Under the pieces are notes generated by a model. It was not told the origin of the DNA, searched no databases, and saw only the letters and a list, made by a program, of their open reading frames with translations. The translations under genes were made by a program, and so were the position numbers. Shown here piece by piece: positions 20,886-30,872 of a stretch of DNA of 64,000 bases; the first letter of the stretch is position 1; each line of letters opens with the position of its first letter. Source of the DNA: Rhabditoides inermis (lineage: Eukaryota > Nematoda > Chromadorea > Rhabditida > Rhabditidae); contig CAWZYM010000295.1 in assembly GCA_963966185.1 (NCBI GenBank), positions 340,001-404,000 on the forward strand. The letters run 5' to 3'.

Positions 20886-21024
20886 TTCTCTTTCTCGCCC
20901 TAGTCAATGTGAGCATCTCTCCTCCTATCCCTCTTCCCCTGCTTCTTCACTTTTTCCATCTCCAACTCTTTTTCAGGCCAAGATCCGCGCTGCTGTCATG
21001 GTGGGATTCCCGCCCGAGGATTGA
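17662..21024 (+). CDS. Tetratricopeptide-repeat protein (531 aa)
   Basis: Seventeen exons, all phases consistent: 17662-17754, 17798-17884, 18018-18156, 18209-18315, 18353-18403, 18444-18532, 18577-18648, 18699-18780, 18828-18958, 19009-19164, 19316-19394, 19447-19500, 20060-20154, 20222-20347, 20401-20481, 20640-20745, 20977-21024. The N-terminal ~110 residues hold a TPR array (KAEGVELFKQRRYKDATE, HNNRAAAR, ATEAIRLKPDYGLAYVNR) of the type used in Hsp70/Hsp90 co-chaperones. The remaining ~400 residues are helical and cysteine-containing and look like further degenerate TPR/HEAT-like helices (SIALQLFNEKKYDEIEALI, AAELCREIATRDNDSNAWMDL). There is no J domain, kinase or catalytic motif, so it is likely a scaffold. 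Introns are as short as 37-50 bp, except intron 12, which is enlarged by a MITE (19573-19966). The CAG just before the ATG suggests trans-splicing. Confidence 0.82.
19573..19966. mobile_element. TTAA-flanked MITE with a tRNA-like core (copy 1)
   Basis: TTAA at 19573-19576 is followed by AGGAACAGTGGCGACTTA; the right end has TAAGTCGCCA (19940-19949), then TTAA at 19963-19966 after some divergence. TTAA flanks and inverted ends indicate a piggyBac-type non-autonomous element. On the minus strand the interior has an A-box-like TGGCTCAATGCG (19708-19697) and a perfect B box GGTTCGAGTCC (19666-19656), 31 bp apart, as in a tRNA gene. It sits in intron 12 of the TPR gene. A relative lies at 53330-53623. 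Confidence 0.78.
20757..20893. repeat. (CT)n microsatellite in the last intron of the TPR gene
   Basis: A long CT run with occasional CACTATCT interruptions between exons 16 and 17; non-coding by the phase of the flanking exons. Confidence 0.9.
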
Positions 21025-21313
21025 GAGAGAGACATTCCCACGCCTTCCTCCCAGTTCGCTTCAGGTCATGTCATTTCATTTGTCATATCTTCGACTAACC
21101 CGGTTGTTAACTAATATCTAATCAATGTTATCTGAAATGTGGTTGTTTTTTTCGTTTTTATTTCATTGTTGTTCGACGTAGATCTGCGAGTAAACCAGTC
21201 TTCAATGTCAATACATCTCCACAAACAGTTTCTCAAATTCGCTTTATCCAATCTAATGATCTCCTTCTGTGACTGTGATCTCCATCTGTGATCTACTTCT
21301 CGGGGGCCGATGT

Positions 21314-21545
21314 CTATCCGTGGTGGAATGCCGCCACCTTCACCGACGAGTCCTTGCAGCGAGCACAGAAGCGCACCTAAAAGGAACAAACAAATAATAC
21401 TTAATAAATTATTTATTGATAGAATAGTAATTTTGGTTAATTAACTATTCATAAATTCTATGAAACACACCTCGTCAGTGGTGATCCAGGGAAGGTTCTT
21501 GCTCTTGGCGCCGAAGCCGTGGGGCTTCTTGTTGCTCTCTGCGAG

Positions 21546-21593
<48 letters not shown>

Positions 21594-22632
21594 CCTCCCC
21601 CCTCTTTCTCCCCCTCTCCTCTCTCCCTCTACCCACGCGCATCGAGTGCTCCTTTGGCGAACATGAGGTGGTACTTGCCGGCGCCGATGCGGTGGATCTG
21701 AAACACGCATACAACATATCTGTTATACATTTTGTCTATGAGCTCTTTGAAGTACGAAAAGTTTTTCTTTCTGTTGAGACGCGGTACAACATTACGACAC
21801 TCGTAAATGTGTAGGTCAACACACTGCTAGTCAATCGCGCAACTCACGATCTTCTTATCGGCCGCCTCGAGCATGGTCATGTCGATCATCCACTCTGTAC
21901 CGCACAGCATCCGCCCGTCCGCCCGCTCAGACCACGAGTCCTTCAGAAGCATGTCCGACGCCTACACGGGGTACTGTAGCCGTGATACTGTAGCTGGGGT
22001 ACAGTACCTTCTTCATGCGGATATTTCCCTGCTTGTGGTTATGGCTGAGCTGCACGTAGGAGTCGCCCTTGCGCGGGAAGTTGCACTCGATCACCGTGTC
22101 GTTACCCTAGATTATTAATTTATTGATTGATTATCGATCGATTGATTCACCATCGCGCCGTCGTCGTCGATTCCCCACGCGATCCACTCGCCGTTCGCGT
22201 TCGGAGCCGCGCCGCGCTCGCCCAACACCTGAGGTACGGTACTTTTTAAAATGGGGTACTGTAGCCGGCTACGGTACTGTCAAACCTAGGGAGGATACTG
22301 TACTCTGAAATCTGCCTACCGTACCTCCATCTCCATGGTGAGACTGCGTCCGGTGTGGCGCCATGTGATGATCGCCTCACAGTCGCCCTCGAACGGGTGC
22401 GTGTTGCAGCTGAACATGATCAGCTGATAGGGTGATCAGTTGATCATTTGTTATTGGTTGTTGAAGAGATCGGATGCAATCCGGAACGTATTTCGAGATG
22501 AATGAAATGCACAACGCAATACGTTTCAGCGGGCGGTAATAATGTGAGAATGCAAAGAATGGTAATAAGTTTCGTGTGGCTACATCATTCAATCAAGTAT
22601 ATTTCTCTCCGTCTCACGTCTCCCCGTCTCTC

Positions 22633-22690
<58 letters not shown>

Positions 22691-23160
22691 ACTCTCTCTC
22701 TCGCTCTCTCCTCTCACCCAGTTGGGATCATCCAGCATCCCCTAGTCGTTCCGCACTCGTTGATCTTGAGTGCGCGACGTGTCAGCACCGCCTGCAAGAT
22801 GACGTCATAGGATTATATGATGACGTCATAACTACAGTTTGATTTATCGCGACTTTAGGTGACTGTGACTCATAACTCTGTGAGTAACACTATGCGATAT
22901 GTTTCATTTCAGTATTTACACGTGGGAACAAATTTAATGGTAATCTGTAGAATGTATACAGTTGAAACCGCTGGTTGTACTAATTGATTCGCTGTGATTT
23001 GTTGCAATGATTTTTTTTTTATTTTCAGCATATTTTTTGTGTGCGGTACATGCACAGGCACAGTGTGAGATATGATAAATAAATATTTTTCGATTAATAT
23101 TAGATCCAAACAAACCAAGCATACCTGTAGAGAGAGGAGAAAAATGACGATTGTCTTCAT
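21314..23160 (-). CDS. Secreted DOMON-domain protein (225 aa)
   Basis: Nine exons in phase: 23160-23125, 22791-22718, 22409-22325, 22228-22151, 22106-22008, 21961-21848, 21697-21637, 21538-21471, 21376-21314. The signal peptide is MKTIVIFLLSLQ, split from the rest by intron 1. The mature protein opens with CGTTRGCWMIPTGC, an ECxxxxGCW(M/I)xP motif followed by CEAIITWRHTG..LTMEME and WIAWGIDDDG, which is the order seen in nematode single-DOMON proteins. DOMON folds are beta-sandwiches that bind haem or sugars; Met and His ligands are present but I cannot say whether they bind haem here. The C-terminal half holds further Cys (MLCGTEW, RFCARC). A TATAAATA lies 32 bases upstream. The gene runs tail-to-tail with the TPR gene, 290 bases apart. 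Role: extracellular, probably ligand binding (inference). Confidence 0.82.
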
Positions 23161-23191
23161 TGTTGGGGTGGAGTGAGCGTGGAGCAGTGCC

Positions 23192-23199
23192 TATTTATA
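23192..23199 (-). promoter_or_regulatory. TATA box of the DOMON gene
   Basis: The minus strand reads TATAAATA, 32 bases upstream of the start codon at 23160. Confidence 0.5.
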
Positions 23200-23811
23200 G
23201 TGCTGCTCCCGTCTCCTCCTGCTCCTGCTCCCTTTCTCTGCTCCTCCACTCCTTCTCCATCTCTACTCCTCTCCTTCATTAGCATATTCCCCCTTCACCC
23301 CTGTTACCTTTTGCTAGCGGTCTGCAAACTGGTAACTGGTTTACTGGTTTCGGCCACTGACCCGCGAGGCAGTGCAATCACTGCAATCATTCACGCTTGT
23401 TATCATCATTCAACAAACACAAGTGTGTGTTCTTTGCTGTCGCGAATCAAAACAACTAGCGCTTTTGAGATGAAGTATTGGAAAAATCTTGAAGAAAACA
23501 GTATCACACAAGTTTACCCGAAAGAAAAGAAATGGTATAGTATTTCTCTCATTTATTGCATCGATTTGTAGACTGTAAGTATACAACACACAGAAACAGC
23601 AGCTTTTTTTTAAATCTAATGTATTTAACTAAAAAAAGTACTTCCAAGTAAACAGTTGGTCATTGTTGTATCATATAGCAAAAGGATCGACATGATTTCA
23701 ATGGAGACAAGTGACAGGTGTTTTTGATCCGGCGCCGGCGTATCGACGCTGCAAATTTCGATGTGGAAACAAGGATGAACTATAAATTGTCGTGTCACTC
23801 ACTCTGCCGTG
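23200..23811. other. Intergenic, no gene seen
   Basis: Lies upstream of the DOMON gene and downstream of the serpentine receptor's stop codon. A pyrimidine-rich stretch spans 23206-23300. No supported exon. Confidence 0.4.
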
Positions 23812-23947
23812 TCAAGCCTTGCCCATCTGCAAGAGACGGCCGTAGATGGGCTTGCTGAGGAAGAGAAAAGAGAAGCCCTTCATGTTGTGCGCAAGAGGGT
23901 CCAGGTAGATGAGAACAGCCCTCGGTCCCGGAGGAAGGCTGCGATCC

Positions 23948-23999
<52 letters not shown>

Positions 24000-26900
24000 C
24001 CACTCACATCGCTTGAAAGTGGTATGAGAATGCGGAGAACATGACGAGAAACCCCAGCACCACAAAGTTGAGTCCGACCCGCACACTGCTTGTTTGAGTG
24101 GGGTGATTGAACACGCGACCCTGAACTGAACGGTCATCATTTCGGTCTAAAAATCGTTTCTTTGCCAAATTTTGCTCACTTTTGCAATTTGTTCTAATAA
24201 CAACACAAATCGATTTCTGAATAAGAAACATCTGAAAACATCGTCTTGGGCTTGGCACTTTGGACTGGAGTCAAGATTCAGATTTTTACAAGCAAATGGC
24301 AACAGATCACCCCCCACAACTTGCTATGTTTTGATGGAATCTTGTAGGCATGCCCCATACCAAGCCCTAGCCAAAATTAAAAATTTCGAAGAGCACCGGA
24401 AGTGCCCTAATTAAGCACCGGAAGTTTACGTGCATTCTCGTGCGCGATAGGTCATTGCGCATGCCATCTCGAAATGCGGACAGTGAAACATCGGTTCGGC
24501 GGCCTAGTGGATACTGAGTTAATTTGGAATGAGTGGTGGCTGAGGTTCTGTCTCCGGCGGTGCAAAATATTTTGCCAAATTCGAAACACATTTTACGAGA
24601 AAAAAACAAGTATAGGATCATATAAAAAATGTTTTTTTTTCCCAAAGTTATTGGAGTTATTGAAAGTTGAAAGGCTCTCGTGTGCTTCATTTGGAAGATT
24701 GATGTCGGAATGATTTTTTTCTTCCGCTCCGCTGTCAATTTGTATTCTAACGGTGTAAAGTAAGAATAAATTAACTTATTGAAAAACAAAATCCACTCAT
24801 TCTTTATTTCTGATGTGAGGACTTGCGACAAAACAGTGTTTCAAATTTGGCAAAACATTTTGCACCGGCGGAGACAGAACCTCAGTCACCACTTTTTCCG
24901 AATTAACTCACTATTCACTGGGCCGCCGAACCAATGTTTCATTTTCCGCATTTCGGGATGGCATGCGCAATGTCCTATCGCACACGAGAATAAACGTAAA
25001 CTTCCGGTGCTTAATTAGGGCACTTCCGGTGCTCTTCGAGATTTTTAATTTTGGCTAGGGCTTGGTATGGGGCATGCCTACAAGAATCCATCGTAACATA
25101 GCGAGTTATGGGGGGTGACCTGTTGCCATTTGCTTGTTAGATACAATTATTGTTATGTGCTCAATGTGCTGGTTGGAGCCCTATCGACCTATCGTCATCG
25201 ATGATGTCATGCGCCGTGTGGTGGAGAAATGTGGAGGAGGAATCGAGCTGTACCCGTTCGCGAGGCTAGTCACCGACCTCGACTACGCCGACGACATCGC
25301 GCTGATTGGAGTGGACGCCGCTCGCCTGCAGCAGTCGGTGAACCTGTTGAGTCGATACGCCGCCGCGTACGGACTGACGCTCAGACCGGACAAGTGCGAG
25401 TCGATGAGCATCCCGCACAAGGACGAGAAGAAGCAGCCGATCGAGCAGTCTTTCGAGGTGAACGGAGAGGAGATCAAGCAGGTGCACGAGTTCCGCTACC
25501 TCGGTTCGTGGGTGAGCGACAAGGACGATTCGGAAAAGGACGTGAAGGCGAGGATCGCACAGGCCTGCTCAGCGTTCAACTCGCTGGACAAGGTGTTGTG
25601 AAGGGCAGACGTGGCTAGTCACATCAAGCTGCGCGTCTACCTCACCGCCGTCCGCCCCGCCCTCCTCTACGGAGCGGGAACGTGGGCACTCAACAACACT
25701 CTCGCATCGAAGCTCGACGTCGTGGAAAGGAAGTTCTTCCGTCGATTGCTTGGATTCTTCTACCCGGACCCGCGCCGCGCCACCAGCACTCTCTACAAGA
25801 CAGTCGACGAGATATACTCGCGTCTACAACGTCACCCCTGTAAGCTGCCAAGACCTTCGCGTCAGGTGGCGACCGAGCGTGCTCGTCTGCTGGGACACGT
25901 GCTGCGGAGAGGAGACGATCGCATTGTGAAGCAGGCCGCAAAAGCAACCCCGCAGCCTCACTGGAAGAAGAAGAGCGGCCGCGTGACGTGGACGGAGATG
26001 GTGCACGCCGACATCGAGAAGGTCATCAAAGTCCAACTGCACATCAGCGCGAGAGACGAGGAGTTCCGAGCCGCGTGGCAGCATAGCCGTGCGGGCTACC
26101 TGGAGGACATCGCGCACGACCGCAGCAAGTGGTCGTCACTGGTTTCAGCGATTCAGCCGGCTAGGGACGTCAGCGTCCAGACAATGTCAAGCCGATGAGT
26201 GAGTGAGTGAGTGAGCCCTATCATGTTTACTGCAAAAACACGTATACAAGTGCGTTATTATCGGATTATAGTATGTGTAATGTATGTAGTATATAGATAT
26301 GTGATGTTTAACGCCAGACGTGATCATTATAGTTCGTTGTGTTATTATATTATCATAGTGTACGTATTGCAACGGGGCGGAGCCAGACTTGATAATCAAA
26401 CATCGATATTACTTTCCTTGGAGTTCATAAAACTATTTCCAAACTTGATTCTAAATATAACACTTCTCCAGACGGCATAAATAATGTGTTTCTAAAACAA
26501 ACAGTTAATTCCATTTCCGTTCCATTGACGATTCTTTTTGCAATGTCCATGTCTGTCAGAAAAATCCCATCTATTTGGAAAGAAGCTTGGGTAAAACCAT
26601 TATTCAAAAAAGGCGCACGTGAATCTGTTTCAAACTACAGGCCGATTTCTCTCACTTGTAGCATTTCCAAAGTAATGGAAAGAATCTGTGTTCAGCAGAT
26701 CACAAAATATTTAGAACAGCATAGCTTACTCTCGGAAAAACAATTTGGTTTCCGCAAAAATCGATCTACTAATGCGCAACTGATTGAATGTCATATGAAC
26801 TGGTGCAAGCATACTTCATCCGATTTTGTTATCGTTTGTATTTACTTTGATTTTAAGAAAGCATTTGACACTATAAATCACGATCTTCTTTTTAAGAAAC

Positions 26901-29290
26901 TTGACGCTATCGGTATTCGCGGAAACGCGCTTGGCTGGATAATCGAATTTCTCAAAAATCGCAAGCAGTCTATCATGATCGGCTCAAGGCGTTCTTCACC
27001 GCGTGTCGTTAATTGTGGCGTTCCACAAGGCTCATGTCTTGGTCCCCTGTTGTTCAACATTTTCATTGATAACATTCCAGATAACCTTCCAAAAGATGTT
27101 TATCATGCGCTTTACGCTGATGATCTGAAAATTTCCTATCATTTCAATTATACCAGCACTACTGCTGCAACTACCTTTCAAAAAGCTATCGACACAGTCG
27201 CAGCTTGGTCAGCCACTTGGGGTCTTCAGATATCCACTGAGAAAACACAAATATTGCATATAGGCAAGCGGAATCCAAGGCACACTTATACAGCTCACGG
27301 CTGCGTTCTCAAACCAATAGATGCTGCCAAAGATCTTGGTATTCTAGTGAATAATAACTTGTTGTTCCGTGATCATCTAAAACAAATTGTTCAGCAAACT
27401 CTCTATTCTATAAATGATTTCCTTCGCACATACAAAACACGAAGCCCCACTCTTCTGATTACTGCGTACACTACCTACTTTCGCTGTAAACTAGAATATT
27501 GTACTGAGCTCTGGAACCCTACTGACGTTGCTTCTGTAAACCTAATCGAAAGCATACAACGCTATTATACTCGACGTGTGTGTCAGCGTATCGGACGCAA
27601 CTTATCATACCCCGAACGCCTTCAATTTTTTAATCTTCAATCTCTTGAAAATAGGCGATTCTTAAATGACGTCACTTACATACACAAAGTTATTCACTCA
27701 AAAACGACTTTAGACTATCATGGGCTTTTCGCAATTATTCCAACTCGTACTCGCGGCTCTCATGAATTTAGGATTGTTCTCTCATTCGATCACACAGGCC
27801 GTACTAGCACTTTTTTAAGCAGAACCTTCGTAATTTGGAACTCCCTTCCTCATGACTTAGTTTCCGTCAACGACCCTTCCGTCTTCAAATCACAACTCTC
27901 TACATTAGATATTATGCCACCTAGCAAATTGCGCAACCTATAGAGACCATATTTTCTTGTTTCGTATATTATTATGTTATTATTCCTTATTTATATTCAA
28001 CCCCATCCATATCTGCCGTTTTCCATGTTTTCACTTTTTGTTGCTATGTCGATTTTCTCATGTTATCGGTAATAAATCTATCTAAACATCGTTGTGTTAT
28101 TCAAAGGGCATTTTCGGAAGATTTTTTTTCAGCGAAAATTGATCTTGACATTTCTGACAATTGCTTCGAACTTTTCGAAATTCCGTGTGGTAGTTGTACG
28201 ATATTAGTAGTGCATATTTGTATACTCCTTATCCGTACTCATTATGATTTAAACACCTGCAGTTTTCGATTGAGCAGTCGGAGTCGCGTCAGAATCGCCA
28301 GATCGATGATCACGATGATGGTAATGCAAATAACCTGAGATACTTGTATGTTACTGTATATTACTGTAGGTTACCGTTAGGTTACTGTAGAAGTACACTG
28401 TATATACCTGTGCGGTGACATTGGCGGCTGCGACGATTCTGACGACTCTGGGGAGTCCGCTGGCTGCGAATTGGCGTGAGAGGACCCACAGGTATGTGGA
28501 GCCATCGAGGGTATAGATGCAGCCATAGAGCACGTATTGCAGAGACACCACTGCAAACAAACATGACTCTTTAAACATTTTTATACTTTTTAGATTTGTT
28601 AACATTGTATCACCACTGTTTTAACAGTTAACACGATGCGTCACGACTAGTTTCGACACGAAAACAATACCGAAAGCGATAGCCAATGAGACGAGTGACA
28701 TGACGATTCCAGCTGAAGCGCGCACTTTCGAAAACACATACGGAAGAAATACGGCGGACGCATAAGTTACGGATATCACCTGAAAGTGAATCAACTCATC
28801 GGACTTGGTTTTGGTTTTGGCTGTAGGATAATATCATCTACGGTGTTATCCTTATTATAGCTGTAAGTCGGGAGTGGGGCAAAGGTGGGGTAAGAACAAA
28901 CCAAATAGTGCAGCAGCGCAGAGTACCACACAAAATTGAAGAGAAACGTAGCAACTAGTCCGATAAAATCGGGGCAACCTGTAATCAGATCTGGGTATTC
29001 ATCAGCGATTTTTGTACATACTGTAATAAACGTGTTGTATGATTCTCGGAAATATGTAGAACACTATTTGAAAGGCGAGGTCGATGCTTTCAGTGAAGCA
29101 GAGGCCGACCTGTTTGAAATGTATTATAAAAAAGAAACATATATATTTTCACACGCACCATTATCATGTATATGATATTGTCTCGTGTTGTCTTGGAGGA
29201 TACAATGATAACAACGACAAGATAATCAGCGATCAGGAGGACCGACGCTATCAATACTTGAGAAACTGCGCATATTGCCAAAGGCTTCAT
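23812..29290 (-). CDS. Serpentine (7-TM) chemoreceptor-like protein (288 aa) with a transposon-filled intron
   Basis: Eight exons in phase: 29290-29159, 29109-29022, 28978-28902, 28779-28671, 28550-28408, 28334-28257, 24120-24008, 23938-23812. The protein has seven hydrophobic segments and almost no soluble domain: ICAVSQVLIASVLLIADYLV, LAFQIVFYIF, FIGLVATFLFNFVWYSALL, TYASAVFLPYVF, GIVMSLVSLAIAF plus VVSLQYVLYGCIYT, VICITIIVIIDLAILTRL, and VGLNFVVLGFLVMFSAFSYHF. Many family-specific exons and the short LTRLRLLNRKLQ third-loop segment resemble nematode sra/srab/sre-type receptors, which sense environmental chemicals in sensory neurons; the exact class is not settled. The join across intron 6 (28256 to 24121, 4.1 kb) is inferred from phase 0 on both sides and from the missing seventh helix. 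That intron holds a foldback element and two LINE fragments. An extra 5' exon is possible because ATTTTCCAG lies just upstream of the ATG. Confidence 0.65.
24289..25136. mobile_element. Foldback/Harbinger-like element, 848 bp, with TTA target duplication
   Basis: The ends CAAGCAAATGGCAACAG and its reverse complement are flanked by TTA on both sides (24286-24288, 25137-25139). The inverted match extends about 300 bp into each arm (left to about 24600, right from about 24838) and includes ACTTCCGGTGCTTAATTAGGG and GCATGCCTACAAG. The central ~240 bp is unpaired and AT-rich. A 3-bp TTA duplication fits the PIF/Harbinger superfamily. No transposase is present. The element is in intron 6 of the serpentine receptor gene. 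Confidence 0.85.
25180..26217 (+). pseudogene. 5'-truncated RTE-type LINE with one premature stop
   Basis: The frame starts in the reverse transcriptase just before the active site (LDYADDIALIG) and runs through LRPDKCESM and FRYLGSW, then a TGA at 25599-25601 interrupts DKVL*RADVASHIKLR, where a Trp codon would fit. It continues as LLYGAGTWALN..RKFFRRLLGF to a stop at 26196-26198, followed by (GTGA)n (26195-26217). Truncation, the in-frame stop and the tandem tail identify a dead RTE copy from a different family than the intact one at 8449-11518. It begins right next to the Harbinger-like element. Confidence 0.85.
26390..28087 (+). mobile_element. 5'-truncated CR1-like non-LTR retrotransposon
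   Basis: An open frame enters near 26396 without a start codon, within the reverse transcriptase (ITFLGVHKTISKLDSKYNTS, PDGINN), and stays open to the stop at 27941-27943. Motifs: NYRPISLTCSISKVMERI, YFDFKKAFDTINHDLL, GVPQGSCLGPLLFNIF and the active site YADDLKI, then a C-terminal region with LEYCTELWNP and FVIWNSLPHDLV. This is the CR1/Jockey-group signature, not RTE. The endonuclease half is missing, so the copy cannot move by itself. The 3' UTR is AT-rich, ending about TAATAAATCTATC. The frame is undamaged, so the insertion is fairly recent. Confidence 0.88.
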
Positions 29291-30872
29291 CCTGGAAAAT
29301 AAATGGGAAAATGAAAAGAAACGATAAAATAAAAATACGATTCCGCGAATTCCATGAATAGAGAAGTGATTGTGGCTAGTGCACTAGTGTGGACAAAAAT
29401 TAACACAGCGAATGAATAACAACATTTCAGGTAGTATATGTAAAGTATTTCTATTTAATTATGTACTCCTATGCAAGAAAAGCATAAGCGTGTTATGTGT
29501 TATGAGGAGACATCATCTAATTATTTTACCGGGCAGACATAGTACGAACGAAGTCAAGCGAGTTGCCGCTAATAAAACGCTGGGTGTTGTTTGATTCCCT
29601 CTTGTAACAATAATATGTGTTGCTTAACACGAATTCTCAATCAAAGCTTAAAAAAACAAATTGAGGTGTAAAAACAATTTTTAAGGATGAAGAATACAGT
29701 AGGTCCCACCAAACTCATTACAGAAACATTATAAATCACTGGGAAATCGATACTCCCTAATTAATACACCCTACTTTGTAGTGCATGCTAGCGCGAGTAA
29801 TTATGAATTAGCCGAGCTATAATTCAAAAGAAGCGCTGACTACAATAAAAAAGCAGCCCGAATTGTGGCGTGCTCAGTGCGGATTGAACTGAATGCGAAA
29901 AACTGGGTCTGTAGGACTGTAGGTGGTTGATCGATCAGGTAATTAAGTAAGGAAGTACATATAAATATATAGCTATGTATATATCTGCAAAGAAAATTAG
30001 CGCCGTGTGACGTTCGTTTGTAGAAATACCAATTGTACTATTTCCTAATAATACCAATGTAATAGTGTCTTAGTGTCTAGACAATTTCTGCAATACCTGA
30101 TGTACTCTTACGCTCCTGTACAAGCTGTGTGAGACCGTTTCGTTGTTTCTGTCAACTGGGAACACGATTTCGCCAGACAAAAAAGGACGGATCACTGGTG
30201 TCGTACATTAGAACGGGAAGATTTGGAGCATTTAAAATTTTTCATACGAGCATCACTCTGAGATGCTCTATGAAAAGTTCTACTACTACGTGAAAAACAT
30301 TACGTCTAAAAATCTGTTTTCACAACATAAACTTTGACATCTTTTAGTTCAGTTTCCAGGAAGTACTTTAAACAGTTCCTAGGAGTACTTTAAACTTTTG
30401 TCCTATTCTTTTATTCTGTTTCACTTGGTTCACAGTTTCATGCCCATTAACTTTCCAGATGCGCTGCGATGATACTTGGAGTTCTCTCTCACTCATCAGT
30501 CACACGCCCGCACTTCACCATCTCCAATATGCGACAAATCGCGAGTTGTTGTCGATACAAATACCTATGTATGGTCTTGGTCTCTTTCATATACATTCAG
30601 AAAACAATACAATAGAGCAATGATTTTCTGTGCCCAATACATACACCTTTAGAAAACATCTTTTATCCCCGAATATCGTGACTATGACTCACACAATCAA
30701 AATACGTTAAACAAGCGGAAGACAGGTACAAACAAATACAGAATACAGGCAAACATGGCATTGTGGCTACGGAGCAATCGGACATACCCACACTGTAGCG
30801 CGAAGAGAACGAAAAGTTGTAGTACTTGTAAAGTTACAAAGTTGTAAATGTAAAGTTGTAAAGTTACAATGT
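29291..30872. other. Intergenic, AT-rich, no gene seen
   Basis: Lies between the 5' end of the serpentine receptor and the 3' end of the DXO-like gene. At 30815-30870 a short word (AAAGTTGTAAAGTTACAA) is repeated several times. No supported exon on either strand. Confidence 0.4.

Noticed and set aside
23173..23571. 132-codon open frame downstream of a CT-rich stretch
   Set aside because: Composition-driven (Ser/Pro/Leu run) and overlaps the DOMON gene promoter on the other strand; no splice signals connect it to anything.
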